Shown here in pieces: positions 36,460 to 46,721 of a stretch of 64,000 nucleotides of DNA. How positions within the stretch are numbered: position 1 is the stretch's first letter; the number at the start of each line of letters is the position of its first letter. A model generated the notes under the pieces. That model had not been told where the DNA came from. It saw nothing but the letters and a program-made list of their open reading frames with translations, and ran no database searches. The position numbers were made by a program, and so were the translations under genes. The stretch is from Jiangella mangrovi (GTDB taxonomy: Bacteria; Actinomycetota; Actinomycetes; Jiangellales; Jiangellaceae). The stretch lies in assembly GCF_014204975.1 (NCBI RefSeq), contig NZ_JACHMM010000001.1:5084001-5148000 (forward strand), read 5' to 3'.

Positions 36460-39418
36460 CTGGTCCGCGGACGACCTCACCGCCCGGCTGCGCGACCGGC
36501 TGCGTGCCCCCGAGCCGGCGCAGCCCGAGGTGGCGCCCGAGCGGCAGCAGCTCCGGCAGGCGGCCGCGCTGCTGACCAGCTTCGACCCGCGGACCCTGCA
36601 GACGGCGGACGCGACGGCGGCGACGGAGGCGACGACGGGGTTCCAGCTCGTCGACGACTGCACGGCCCGGGCCGGCCGGGCGCGGACGGCGTGGACGCTG
36701 CGCCCCGACGTCCGGTCGACGGCGTTGCGCTCGTTCGCGGGGCCCGACGACGCCCGGCGCGCGCTGGAGGCCAACATCGCCGCGGCGCCCGACCACGCCG
36801 CGGAACGACTGGCGCTCGGCTATCTTCGCGGCGAGCCGCCGGAGCTGGCGAACCTCGACGTCGAGTCGCTGATCCACGCCCGCGAGGCGGTCTCGTGGCT
36901 CGCCCTCGTCCCCGGCGTGACGGGCCTGCCGGACGAGGCGGAGATCGAGCGGCTCCTCGACCACCGGCGGCTGGTCGAGCCGCTGCACTCGCTGCTGCGG
37001 CACGGGTTCGCGGGCCGGGCGCGCGAGCTCGACGTCCTCCGCCGGCACGTGGGGCTGCTGCCGGGCCGGCGCTGGCGGGCACGCATGGGCGATGCGGGGC
37101 ACGCGGTGAACGGCTGGCTCGGCCGTACGAACGGCGAGCTGCCGCTCGTCGTCACCGGGCCCGGCGGCATCGGCAAGAGCACGCTCATGGCCCGCTTCCT
37201 CCTCGACCACGTCGACCGGCCCGGACGGCGGATCCCCTGGGTCCACGTCGACTTCGAGAGCGCGACGCTGCGCATCCAGGAGCCGGTCAGCCTGGTCGCC
37301 GAGATGGCCCGGCAGCTGGCCGCGCAGTACCCGGACGAGGCGCACGCCCTCGAAGAGCTCCGCTCGGCCGCCCGGGCGCAGTCCCGGCTGCAGCGCCAGC
37401 AGTTCGAGGAGCTGGACGAGCTCGAGGACTACGCGACCACCCGCGCGAGCCTCGGCCGCGAGGCCAAGTACCGCTACCACACGCAGAGCCGCGACGAGGA
37501 CGCGCAGGCCGCGCACACCCTCGGCCGGACGCTGCGGCGCGCGGTCGCCCGGCAGGCGGCCGACCCGCAACAGGCCGGCGACGAGCCGCCGCTCATCGTC
37601 GCCCTCGACTCGTTCGAGGAGGCGCAGTACCGGGCCTCGCCGATCCTCGACCGCATGTGGGCGATGTTCACCGCGCTGCGCGACGCCTACCCGCAGACCC
37701 GCGCGGTCGTGGCCGGCCGGGCGCCCATCGGCCACCCCGCTGCACCCGCCGGCGAGGTCCCGACGCTCACGCTCGGCGACCTCGACGAGGAGGCGGCGGT
37801 GCACCTGCTCTGGACCCTCGGCGTCACGCAGCCGGTGGCCCGTGCGCTGGTCGAGCGCATCGGCGGCAACCCGCTGAGCCTTCAGCTCGCCGCCGACGTG
37901 GCCGTGCGCATGCAGCGGGCGGGCGACGACGGCGACTGGGTGCGCGACGTGCCGGCCCGGCGCCGACGGCTGTTCGGCGCCGTCGACGACATGCTCATCC
38001 AGGGCGTGCTCTACTACCGGCTGCTCAACCACATCACCAACCCCGACGTCCGCCGTCTCGCCCATCCGGGCCTGGTCCTGCGCCGGATCACCCCCGCGCT
38101 CATCGAACAGGTGCTGGCCCCGGTCTGCGGGGTCGACGTGTCGCGGCCCGGCCGGGCGGACGAGCTGTTCGAGGAGCTCGCCCGCGAGCTCGACCTCGTC
38201 GACCGCGTCGCGCCGGACGTGCTGCGCCACCGCGCCGATGTGCGACGGGTGATGCTGCGGCTGGTCGCCGAGGACCGCGCCGACGCCAGCCGCGAGGTCG
38301 AGCGCCGCGCCGTCGCGTTCTACGCGGCGTCCGCGACGCCGGAGGACCGGGCCGAGGAGGTCTACCACCGGCTCCGGCTCGGCCAGGGCGCCCATACGAT
38401 CCAGGTCCGCTGGCTGCCGGAGCTGTCGCCGCTGCTCGACGGGGTCGCGGACGAGCTGCCGCCGCGCAGCGCCAAGCTGCTGGCCCGGCTGCAGCGCAGC
38501 ATGCCCGCCGAGCCGGCCGCCCCCGACGACCAGGCGGAGTGGGAGCACCGCACGGCGGAGGAGGCCGAGAACCTGCTCGCCCAGGGCTACGCCGCCGAGG
38601 CGCTGACGCTGCTCGCCGCCCGCCGGCCGTGGACCACCGGCAGCCCGTTGCACGCCGTCCGCGCCGAGGCCCTGCTGCGCACCGGCGACGTCGCCGCGGC
38701 CCGGCAGGTGGTGGCGGACGCGCTGGCCGAGCCCGGCATCGAGCAGAACGGCGACGCCTATCTCGAGCTGCTGCTGCTCTCGGCCCGGATCGCGTCCGAG
38801 TCCGGCGACGTGGAGGGGGCCGACGACGACCTCGCGCTCGCCGAGGCCACGGCGACCCGGATGGGCCGCGACCTCGACGCTCTCGGCGCGCTGCTGCAGC
38901 GGACCCGGCTCCCCGGGGCGGCCGCAGCGGAGGACCACGACCAGCACGACCTCGTGACCGAGCTCGCCCACCGCGTCGAGGAGATGCCCGCGGAGGTCCT
39001 GGCCGGGCAGGTGTCGCTGCTGCGGGCGGTCGCGGCGGCGGTGGGCGAGACGGTCCCCGCGGTGCTCGCGCGGGCGCTCGACCTGGTCGGGCTGCCCGAG
39101 CACAACCCGCCGGCCCGGACGGCGCTCGCGCGGGCCATCGCCGACGCGGCGCACGAGCAGCCCGCCGTCGCCGAGGTCGTCTATCGCGTCGCGGACCCGC
39201 TGGCCGACCGGTCGCGGGAGCCGGAGGCCGGCGACGTCGAGAAGCTCCTCCACGACGCCGAGCGGAGCGGCCGGCTCGACGAGCTCGCCCGCGAGCTGCT
39301 CACCGTCCGCGACGACAGCGGCTCGCTGCGGGCCGGGATCGCCGCCGCGATGTCCGCCGACCTCCCGCCCGCCGTGCGCAAGCCGCCCGACCGGCCACCG
39401 GGCGTGAGGTCACCATGA
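36443..39418 (+). CDS. large STAND-like NTPase with TPR-like C terminus
   Basis: A 991-residue protein. Residues 1-200 are mainly helical; a NACHT/STAND-like ATPase follows with Walker A VVTGPGGIGKST (about 236-247), Walker B PLIVALDSFEE near 385 and LGDLDEEAAVHLL then GNPLSLQLAADV near 440-480, as in the winged-helix end of STAND proteins. Residues about 650-990 are repeats of short Ala/Leu-rich helices resembling TPR or armadillo sensor repeats. STAND proteins oligomerise when the C-terminal sensor finds a trigger. The trypsin gene starts within its stop (ATGA), so they are made together. Confidence 0.85.
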   Translation: MSTPADWSADDLTARLRDRLRAPEPAQPEVAPERQQLRQAAALLTSFDPRTLQTADATAATEATTGFQLVDDCTARAGRARTAWTLRPDVRSTALRSFAGPDDARRALEANIAAAPDHAAERLALGYLRGEPPELANLDVESLIHAREAVSWLALVPGVTGLPDEAEIERLLDHRRLVEPLHSLLRHGFAGRARELDVLRRHVGLLPGRRWRARMGDAGHAVNGWLGRTNGELPLVVTGPGGIGKSTLMARFLLDHVDRPGRRIPWVHVDFESATLRIQEPVSLVAEMARQLAAQYPDEAHALEELRSAARAQSRLQRQQFEELDELEDYATTRASLGREAKYRYHTQSRDEDAQAAHTLGRTLRRAVARQAADPQQAGDEPPLIVALDSFEEAQYRASPILDRMWAMFTALRDAYPQTRAVVAGRAPIGHPAAPAGEVPTLTLGDLDEEAAVHLLWTLGVTQPVARALVERIGGNPLSLQLAADVAVRMQRAGDDGDWVRDVPARRRRLFGAVDDMLIQGVLYYRLLNHITNPDVRRLAHPGLVLRRITPALIEQVLAPVCGVDVSRPGRADELFEELARELDLVDRVAPDVLRHRADVRRVMLRLVAEDRADASREVERRAVAFYAASATPEDRAEEVYHRLRLGQGAHTIQVRWLPELSPLLDGVADELPPRSAKLLARLQRSMPAEPAAPDDQAEWEHRTAEEAENLLAQGYAAEALTLLAARRPWTTGSPLHAVRAEALLRTGDVAAARQVVADALAEPGIEQNGDAYLELLLLSARIASESGDVEGADDDLALAEATATRMGRDLDALGALLQRTRLPGAAAAEDHDQHDLVTELAHRVEEMPAEVLAGQVSLLRAVAAAVGETVPAVLARALDLVGLPEHNPPARTALARAIADAAHEQPAVAEVVYRVADPLADRSREPEAGDVEKLLHDAERSGRLDELARELLTVRDDSGSLRAGIAAAMSADLPPAVRKPPDRPPGVRSP

Positions 39419-40536
39419 GCGAGTACCTGCCACCGGCCGAGGTCGACGCCGTCCGCGACGCGGCGCTCGCGGCCTACCCCGACCCCCAGTGGCGGGCGGT
39501 GCTGTTCCAGGGCGTCCTGCCGCTCTACGTGTCCACGCTGCCGCAGCTGCCGATCCCGGCGCTGCAGATCGCGTCGGACCTCATGCGGATGAACGGCGTC
39601 GAACGGCTGGTGGACGGACGGGTCCCGCTCCAGCTCTGGCTGCACAACGCCGCCCGCAACACCGCCGAGGCCGGGCTGCGCGAGGTCTTCGAGCGCGCCC
39701 GCGACCAGGTCGCCCGCGCCGCCGCCGGCGAGCCGGAGCTGCCCGCCGCCACCGAGGCCGAGCTGCCCGAGGAGATCGTCTTCGGCGACGACACCGTGCC
39801 ATTCGGGTTCCTCGCGGGCGGGACGGCGGCCGGGCGCGCCGTGGGGCGCCTCGTCGTCCCGCCGTACCAGGACGGCGCCCCGCGCACCGACCCCGGAGGC
39901 GGGACCGCCCACCCGCACGCCGGGACCGCCTGGCTGATCGCGCCAGACCTCGTCATCACCAACCACCACGTCCTCAACGCGCGGTCGGCCCTCGACGGCC
40001 CGGCGCCGCGCGCATCCGACGCCGACCTCGCGCTGCAGGCCGCGCACGCCGTCGTCCTCTTCGACTTCGACGACGACGGCGCGGCGGGCGTCGAGGCGGC
40101 CTGCGGCGGCATCGTCGCGTGGTCGCCGGAGCTGGACTACGCCGTCGCGCGGCTGGCCGCCGATCCCGGGCGCACGCCCATCCCGATCCGCGCCGACCCG
40201 CTGAAGGCCGAGCTGGCCGAGAACGTCGCCGTCAACGTCATCCAGCACCCCGAGGGCAAGGCGAAACGCATCGGGCTGCGCAACAACGTCGTGTACGACA
40301 CCACCGACACCGACGTCCGCTACTTCACCGACACCCAGCGCGGCTCGTCCGGCTCGCCGGTGCTGACCGACGGCTGGACGGCGTGCGCCCTGCACCGCGG
40401 CGCCCGCCGGGTCGACGTCAAGTTCCAGGGCAAGCCCAGCTCGTACGTCAACGTCGGCACGCAGCTGTCCGCCGTCGCCGGCGACCTCGAGCAGCGCTTC
40501 CCCGCGGTGTGGGACGAGATACCGCACGGGCGGTAG
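39415..40536 (+). CDS. trypsin-like protease with N-terminal effector-associated-type domain
   Basis: A 373-residue serine protease without signal peptide. Residues about 5-85 (VRDAALAAYPDPQWRAVLF to WLHNAARNTAEAG) fit the size and pattern of effector-associated domain 1, a death-like recruitment module. The trypsin fold has His185 (ITNHHVLNA), Asp241 (ELDYAVARL) and Ser312 (RGSSGSPVL), so all three catalytic residues are present. It should cut proteins in the cytoplasm when recruited by the NTPase. Overlaps the NTPase stop by 4 bases. Confidence 0.87.
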   Translation: MSEYLPPAEVDAVRDAALAAYPDPQWRAVLFQGVLPLYVSTLPQLPIPALQIASDLMRMNGVERLVDGRVPLQLWLHNAARNTAEAGLREVFERARDQVARAAAGEPELPAATEAELPEEIVFGDDTVPFGFLAGGTAAGRAVGRLVVPPYQDGAPRTDPGGGTAHPHAGTAWLIAPDLVITNHHVLNARSALDGPAPRASDADLALQAAHAVVLFDFDDDGAAGVEAACGGIVAWSPELDYAVARLAADPGRTPIPIRADPLKAELAENVAVNVIQHPEGKAKRIGLRNNVVYDTTDTDVRYFTDTQRGSSGSPVLTDGWTACALHRGARRVDVKFQGKPSSYVNVGTQLSAVAGDLEQRFPAVWDEIPHGR

Positions 40537-40566
40537 GCGCCCGCGCACGAGACGAGGGGGACGGTC

Positions 40567-41658
40567 ATGGCACCCAGATCGCCCGTGGCCACCGATGTCG
40601 ACCGGGTCTTCGCCGACCTGGGTGACGTGGCCGAGCGCGCTCGCCGGCGCGCGGAGTCGGAGCTGGAGCTCCCGGAGTCCACCGACGAGCTGCCGGGTGA
40701 CGACGGCGTCCGCTCGGCCTCCGCCGGGGTGGCGCAGGCCGCCCGCGCGGCCCGGGGCGAGGCACTGCTCGACGGCGCCCGCGGCCTGGAGAAGCTGGCC
40801 GAGGACCCGGCCGCGGAACTGACGCCCGCCGAGGAGTTCGGCCTGGAGGCGATCGTGCTCCTCGAGGGCCGGCCCGCGCTGCTGGTGCAGGGCGGCGACT
40901 TCGGGACGCCGCCGGCGGAGTGGACCGTGCTCGACGCGCAGCGGGCCGCCATCCGCGACTCCATCGCCCGGGTCGGCCGGATCGAGGTCACCGGGCATCC
41001 CGACTTCGACTGGGTCGGCACCGGGTTCCTCGTCGGCCCCGACCTGGTGATGACGAACCGGCACGTCGCGCTCGAGTTCGCCCGCGGGACCGCCGGCGCG
41101 TGGACGTTCATCGGCGGCCGCGCGTCCTCCGTCGACCTCGTCCGCGAGGCCGGCAGCGCGGCCCGGCTGGAGTTCACCGTCACCGAGGTCGTCGGCATCC
41201 ACGACGCCGACGACGTCGACCTCGCGCTGCTGCGGGTCGAGCCGCGCGGCGACGGGACGCTGCCGTCGCCGCTGCGCATCGCCGCCGTCGCCCCCGACGA
41301 GGTCGTCGGCCGCCAGGTCTACGTCGTCGGCTACCCCGCCTGGGACGGCCGGCGCAACGAGCCGGAGCCGATGCGGCGGATCTTCATGGACCTCTACAAC
41401 GTGAAACGGCTGCAGCCCGGCCGGACCACCGTCACCGACGATCCCGCCGTCGTCCTGCGCCACGACTGCTCGACGCTGGGCGGGAACAGCGGATCACCCG
41501 TGTTCGACCTGGCTACTCACCGCGTGCTGGGCCTGCACTTCGGCGGCCGCTACGGCGTCGGCAACTTCGCCGTGCCCGCCTGGCGGCTGGTGGACGACCC
41601 GCTGACCGCCGGCGCCGGCCTCAACTTCGACGACGCCCTCGTGAGCGACCAGCGGTAG
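40567..41658 (+). CDS. second trypsin-like serine protease
   Basis: A 363-residue protease without signal peptide. The N-terminal about 95 residues are helical and charged, unlike the preceding protease; then RPALLVQGGDF and IARVGRIEVTG lead into the trypsin domain with His166 (VMTNRHVALE), Asp218 (DVDLALLRV) and Ser308 (LGGNSGSPVFD). All catalytic residues are intact. It lies 30 bases after the first protease with GAGGGGGACGG upstream. Perhaps a second effector or a protease activated by the first (zymogen-like); inference. Confidence 0.87.
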   Translation: MAPRSPVATDVDRVFADLGDVAERARRRAESELELPESTDELPGDDGVRSASAGVAQAARAARGEALLDGARGLEKLAEDPAAELTPAEEFGLEAIVLLEGRPALLVQGGDFGTPPAEWTVLDAQRAAIRDSIARVGRIEVTGHPDFDWVGTGFLVGPDLVMTNRHVALEFARGTAGAWTFIGGRASSVDLVREAGSAARLEFTVTEVVGIHDADDVDLALLRVEPRGDGTLPSPLRIAAVAPDEVVGRQVYVVGYPAWDGRRNEPEPMRRIFMDLYNVKRLQPGRTTVTDDPAVVLRHDCSTLGGNSGSPVFDLATHRVLGLHFGGRYGVGNFAVPAWRLVDDPLTAGAGLNFDDALVSDQR

Positions 41659-41681
41659 GAGGTTCCGGCGGGCTGCCCACG

Positions 41682-42383
41682 TCACTGCATGCGCGGGTCC
41701 TGGGTGGGGTCGTCGTAGCGGTCCGGGCAGCCGTCGTCGGCGGCGTCGGGGCGCAACTCGTAGTGCCAGGGCTCGTTGTCGTAGATCTGGCACAGTCCGT
41801 AGTCGGCGCCGTGGCGGGACAGCCAGTCCATGGCGTCCGTCGGCCCGATGTCGACGGCGTCGCCCGAGACGTGCAGCGACGTGTCCGGGGTGGAGACCCA
41901 GCGGGCGGCCTCCTCCTCCGAGCCGTGCTCGGCGACGGCCTCCTGCAGCAGGTGCTCCTGGTACGCCGCAGACCGCCAGCCGCTGTTGACGACCATGCGC
42001 ACGCCGTCGTCCTCGGCGTCGGACGCCGCCTCGCGCAGGGCGTCGAGCAGGTCGGGGTCGAGGTTCGCCACGGCCGGGAGTTCGTCGTCGAAGACCGAGG
42101 CGTCGTCGGGGACGGCGCCGTCCGCCTCGCCGAGGGGGCCGGAGCGCTCGCGCGGGCGCTCCGGCGGAGGCGGCGCGTCCGGCGGGGGCGCCACATCCGA
42201 CGAGGACGCACCGGTCGACGACGGCGTCAGGGGCGAGAACGGCGCCGCGGCCGAGGAGGACGACGACTCCAGCGACTGGTGGACGACGACACCGACGATC
42301 GTGGCGACGACGGCGGCGAGGCCGGTCAGGAGGGTCGGGACGACGCGGCGCCTCGCCTTGCGTGCGGACTTCCTGGAAGGCAT
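41682..42383 (-). CDS. VanY-like D,D-carboxypeptidase (M15B), membrane-anchored
   Basis: A 233-residue protein with a basic N terminus, one membrane segment (VVPTLLTGLAAVVATIVGVVV), a Ser/Pro-rich linker of about 50 residues, and a peptidase M15B domain. Zinc ligands and active site are visible in SLHVSGDAVDIG and EPWHYEL, and GWRSAAYQ is family-typical. It trims the terminal D-alanine of peptidoglycan precursors outside the membrane. Divergent from a two-component system that probably controls it. It converges with the protease operon 23 bases away. Confidence 0.9.
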   Translation of the reverse strand: MPSRKSARKARRRVVPTLLTGLAAVVATIVGVVVHQSLESSSSSAAAPFSPLTPSSTGASSSDVAPPPDAPPPPERPRERSGPLGEADGAVPDDASVFDDELPAVANLDPDLLDALREAASDAEDDGVRMVVNSGWRSAAYQEHLLQEAVAEHGSEEEAARWVSTPDTSLHVSGDAVDIGPTDAMDWLSRHGADYGLCQIYDNEPWHYELRPDAADDGCPDRYDDPTQDPRMQ

Positions 42384-42429
42384 GCCCCGAGTCAAGAGAA
42401 GGCGGTGTTGTCAGCGCGTATCCGGTTTT

Positions 42430-42463
42430 CGATATGCCGGCGATATGCGCGGGCTCGTAGCAT
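42430..42463 (+). promoter_or_regulatory. candidate response-regulator site and leaderless promoter
   Basis: Direct repeats CGATATGC at 42430-42437 and 42441-42448 are 11 bases apart, one helix turn, as expected for an OmpR-type regulator. TAGCAT at 42458-42463 lies 7 bases before the GTG of the regulator gene. The site is between the divergent carboxypeptidase and regulator genes. Confidence 0.5.
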
Positions 42464-42470
42464 CGAGAGC

Positions 42471-43146
<676 letters not shown>

Positions 43147-43154
<8 letters not shown>

Positions 43155-44232
43155 GGCGCCGGGGCCGAGCGTCCGGCTCAAGCTCACCCTCAGCTACGCC
43201 GGGTTCCTCATGGTCGCGGGCGCCCTGCTGCTCGCCGCCGTGTGGGTGTTCCTGCTGCGCTACGTGCCCGAGCGCGACGTCGTCATGGGACCCCGCGGGT
43301 TCATCCCCAACCGCGGCGACCTGCAGCGCGCCTTCACCCCGGCGGCGACCGGCGTCATGGCGTTCCTGCTGCTCTTCGGCCTGCTGGGCGGCTGGTTCCT
43401 CGCCGGGCGCATGCTCGCGCCGCTGGACCGCATCACGGCCGCCACTCGCAAGGCCACGCTCGGGTCGCTCTCGCACCGGATCCGGCTGCCGGGCCGCCGC
43501 GACGAGTTCCGCGAGCTCGCCGACAGCTTCGACGCCATGCTCGAGCGGCTCGAGGCGCACGTCGACGAGCAGCGGAGGTTCGCCGCCAACGCCTCCCACG
43601 AGCTGCGCACCCCGCTGGCGGTCACGCAGATCCTCCTCGACGTCGCCCGCAACGATCCGGACCGCGACGTCGGCGAGCTCGTCGACCGCCTGCGCTCCGT
43701 CAACACCCGGGCGATCGACCTCACCGAGGCGCTGCTGCTGCTCAGCCTGACCGAGCAGCGCTCCTTCACCCGCGAACCCGTCGACCTGTCGCTGCTGGCG
43801 GAGGAGGCCACCGAGTCGCTGCTGCCTCTTGCGGAGAAGCGCGGCGTCACCATCGAGACCTCCGGCGACGTCGCGCCGACGGTCGGCTCCCCCGCCCTGC
43901 TGCTGCAGCTGACGACGAACCTGCTGCACAACGCCATCGTCCACAACCTCCCCGACCACGGCACCGTGCAGGTCAGCACCGCCGTCGGGCCCGAGTCGGT
44001 CGAGCTCACGGTCGAGAACACCGGCGAGCGGCTGTCCCCGCAGCTGGTCTCGACCCTCACCGAGCCGTTCCAGCGCGGCACCGAGCGCATCCGCGGCGAC
44101 CACGGGGGCGTCGGGCTCGGCCTGGCGATCGTCAAGAGCATCGCCGAGGCGCACGACGGCACGCTCACCGTCGTCCGCCGCCCGGCCGGCGGGATCCGCG
44201 TGACGGCGCAGCTCCCCGCCCCTACCGGCTAG
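43147..44232 (+). CDS. sensor histidine kinase
   Basis: A 361-residue membrane kinase: two membrane segments (about 12-35 and 70-90), an outside loop of about 35 residues, HAMP, HisKA with His151 in NASHELRTPLAV and HATPase with TNLLHNAIVHN and GVGLGLAIVKS. The short outer loop resembles VanS-type sensors of wall stress. It overlaps the regulator gene by 8 bases and is followed by the hairpin-1 repeat. Confidence 0.92.
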
Positions 44233-44258
44233 ACATCCCAGTCCCGCCGGCCGGTCTC

Positions 44259-44307
44259 CATGATCATCAAGGATCGACCACACCATAGGGGGTCGAATCC
44301 TTGATGA
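44259..44307. repeat. composite repeat copy 2, left part (hairpin 1)
   Basis: Hairpin 1 of the composite repeat: TCATCAAGGATCGACC at 44264-44279 against GGTCGAATCCTTGATGA at 44291-44307, with one bulged base. It stops abruptly at TTGATGA where the other copies continue TCATGG; that continuation is found at 46977, beyond the IS110 element. It also can terminate the kinase transcript. Confidence 0.85.
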
Positions 44308-44317
44308 CGCTTCTATG

Positions 44318-45370
44318 TCAAGCTGCTGATGGTTGGCAGGTCGTGGGTGGGATGTCGTGGCGGAGTGCGCGGTGGATGACGTTGGTGAGGTGGCGTTTGA
44401 GCACTCGTATCGCGCCGCGTTTGCCCTTCGTGTCCTGGTGTTTGGCGATCAATGCTTGAGCCGGGCGGTGGCTTCGGGCTTGGGTTCTGGCGATGGTGTG
44501 GAGGGCTCTGTTCAGGCGTCGGTTGCCGCCGCGGTCCAGGCGGTGTCGTTCGGTGTCGGAGCTCCAGACCGGGATCGGGGCGGTGCCGGCCAGGCGGGCC
44601 AGCGCGGCGCCGTTGCGGATGCGGGTGGGGTCGCCGAGCTCGGCCAGGATGGTTGCTGCCACGACGGGCCCGACGCCGGGGATGGCGAGCAGGTTCGGGC
44701 AGACGCGGCGGGTGTGTTCGCCTAGTTCGCGGGTGAGTTCGTTGATGTCGCTGGTGAGGGTCTCGAGGCGGTGGCAGTTGGCCAGCAGTACTCGCCGCAG
44801 CGGGGTGTCGGGGAACTCCTCGAGCCGGGCGGCCAGCTCGCGGGGCGCCTTGAGGGTGGTCAGCGTCGTCGGTTCCAGGCCCGGGGCGAGTTGGTGCAGC
44901 CGCCAGCGCATGGTGTTGATCAGCCGGGTCCGTTCGCCGACCAGCTGGTCGCGGTGCTCGACCAGCGGCGCCAGCTGTGCGCCGGGGTCGTCGACACGGT
45001 GGGTGGCCAGGTAGCGGGCGTTGTCCGGGTTCAGTGCGGCCTTGGCGACGGCGAGCGCGTCGAGCGGGTCGGACTTGCCCCGCGGGCCGGTGTGGTGGCG
45101 TTCGGCGACCATCAACCGGACCGGCACCCACACCACCACCTGCCCGGCCGCAACCAGCGCCGACGCCAGGCGCCGCGCCAGGGCGCGGCCGTCCTCGATC
45201 GCCCACGTCACCGCCCGGCCGGCGGCGCGCCGCCCGGCCCAGGCCAGCAGTTTCGCGACCGAAGACGGATCATCGTCGACGGTCAGCGGCGTCCCGACCC
45301 GCCGGCCCGCTTCGTCGATGATCACCGCGGTGTGGGTCTGCTTGTGCGGGTCGATCCCCACTGTCACCAT
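44318..45370 (-). CDS. IS110-family transposase (DEDD)
   Basis: A 350-residue transposase with the RuvC-like DEDD domain at the N terminus: Asp7 in GIDPHKQTHTA, Glu59 in WAIEDG, and Asp101 and Asp104 in KSDPLDA. The C-terminal Transposase_20 domain reads LLAIPGVGPVVAATILAELGD, with the catalytic-serine region AALARLAGTAPIP. It looks intact. IS3 now sits 58 bases before its start codon, so its natural promoter may be cut off. Confidence 0.93.
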   Translation of the reverse strand: MVTVGIDPHKQTHTAVIIDEAGRRVGTPLTVDDDPSSVAKLLAWAGRRAAGRAVTWAIEDGRALARRLASALVAAGQVVVWVPVRLMVAERHHTGPRGKSDPLDALAVAKAALNPDNARYLATHRVDDPGAQLAPLVEHRDQLVGERTRLINTMRWRLHQLAPGLEPTTLTTLKAPRELAARLEEFPDTPLRRVLLANCHRLETLTSDINELTRELGEHTRRVCPNLLAIPGVGPVVAATILAELGDPTRIRNGAALARLAGTAPIPVWSSDTERHRLDRGGNRRLNRALHTIARTQARSHRPAQALIAKHQDTKGKRGAIRVLKRHLTNVIHRALRHDIPPTTCQPSAA

Positions 45371-45477
45371 GAGGTGTCCGTTTCTGCTCGCAAGCCTGTG
45401 ACGGGCAACGTGTCGCGAGGACCCGGACTGAACCGCCCCGGGGTGTCCGGAGACTTCATTAGTTGGAGGATGAGGTC

Positions 45478-45804
45478 ATGGCACGTCCCTCGAAGTACCC
45501 GCGGGAGTTGCGTGAGCGGGCGGTCCGGATGGTTGGCGAGGCTGTGGAGCGGGGTGACTACCCGAGTGAGTTCGAAGCGATCCGCACCATCGCGGGCAAG
45601 CTCGGGATCGGCTCGGCGGAGACGCTGCGTCAGTGGGTGCGCCGGACCGAGATCGACGGCGGTGCTAGGCCGGGCAGGACCACGCAGGAGCTGGCGGAGA
45701 TCCGGGAGCTCAAGCGCGAGGTGGCCGAGCTGCGCCGGGCGAACGAGATCCTCAAGAGCGCGTCGGCTTTCTTCGCGGCGGAGCTCGACCGCCCACACCG
45801 GTGA
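45478..45804 (+). CDS. IS3 transposase OrfA (helix-turn-helix)
   Basis: 108 residues with a helix-turn-helix (YPRELRERAVRMVGEAVERG, then IGSAETLRQWVRR) and a C-terminal leucine-zipper-like helix (AEIRELKREVAELRRANEIL). GGAGG lies 8 bases before ATG 45478. OrfB lies in the -1 frame and overlaps by 4 bases; the fused OrfAB transposase would arise by a -1 frameshift. No classic A6G slippery run is visible. Confidence 0.9.
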   Translation: MARPSKYPRELRERAVRMVGEAVERGDYPSEFEAIRTIAGKLGIGSAETLRQWVRRTEIDGGARPGRTTQELAEIRELKREVAELRRANEILKSASAFFAAELDRPHR

Positions 45805-46721
45805 TCATCGACTACATCAGCGAGCACAAGGACCGGTTCGGGGTCGAGCCGATCTGCCGCGTGCTGTCCGAGCACGGCGTCCAGATCGCCCCGTCCACCT
45901 ACTACGACAACCTGCGCCGGGGGCCGTCGAAGCGGGCGCTGCGCGACACGCAGATCGTCGAACTGATCGCCGCGGCGCGTGAGCAGCGGTTCATCGCCCG
46001 CTTCGGTGCGCGCAAGATGTGGCTGCACCTGCGCCGGGCCGGTCACGACGTGGCCCGGTGCACGATCGAGCGGCTGATGACAGCAAACGGCTGGCACGGG
46101 GCCCTGCGCGGCAGCCGTGTGCGCACCACGATCGGCGACCCGCGCGACGCGCGGGCGGCTGATCTGGTCGATCGGGACTTCACCGCGACCTGCCCGAACC
46201 AGCTGTGGGTGGCCGACTTCACCTACGTGGCGACCTGGACCGGCACCGTCTACGTGGCGTTCGTCTTCGACGTGTTCTCCCGGATGATCGTCGGCTGGCG
46301 CGCCGCCACCAGCATGAGCACACAACTCGTGCTCGACACCCTCGAGCACGCCATCTGGTCACGCCGCCAAGCCGGCATCACCGACCTGACCGGGCTGGTC
46401 CACCACACCGACGCCGGCTCCCAGTACACCTCGTTCGCGTTCACCACCCGGCTGCTCCAAGCCGGCGTCGACGCATCGGTGGGTTCGGTCGGTGACGCCT
46501 ACGACAACGCCCTGGCCGAGTCCCAGATCGGTGCCTACAAGACCGAACTGATCCGCCCCGACGGGCCCTGGCGCGACCTCGAACACGTCGAGATCGAAAC
46601 CCTGAACTGGGTTCACTGGTTCAACCACGAACGGACCCACGAGTCCATCGACGACCTCACACCAGCCGAGGTCGAAGCCGCCCACTACGCTGCACGAAAC
46701 CGTCTCACCCCAACCGGGTAG
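45801..46721 (+). CDS. IS3 transposase OrfB (DDE integrase)
   Basis: 306 residues with a rve integrase core. The catalytic residues are visible: Asp in WVADFTYVAT, Asp in LVHHTDAGSQYTS and Glu in DNALAESQIGAYKTELI. The N-terminal HTH_21 part reads HGVQIAPSTYYD. GTG start within the OrfA stop (GTGA). The C terminus NHERTHESIDDLTPAE is typical. No frameshift or stop, so probably active. Confidence 0.93.
   Translation: MIIDYISEHKDRFGVEPICRVLSEHGVQIAPSTYYDNLRRGPSKRALRDTQIVELIAAAREQRFIARFGARKMWLHLRRAGHDVARCTIERLMTANGWHGALRGSRVRTTIGDPRDARAADLVDRDFTATCPNQLWVADFTYVATWTGTVYVAFVFDVFSRMIVGWRAATSMSTQLVLDTLEHAIWSRRQAGITDLTGLVHHTDAGSQYTSFAFTTRLLQAGVDASVGSVGDAYDNALAESQIGAYKTELIRPDGPWRDLEHVEIETLNWVHWFNHERTHESIDDLTPAEVEAAHYAARNRLTPTG

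Noticed and set aside
36263-39253. Nearly 1000-codon minus-strand frame opposite the large NTPase
   Set aside because: Low-complexity Arg/Val/Gly composition with no domains; the plus-strand STAND-like protein explains the region.
45763-45790. Frameshift slippery site between IS3 orfA and orfB
   Set aside because: The frames are in the expected -1 relation, but no A6G or similar run is present, so the exact site cannot be named.
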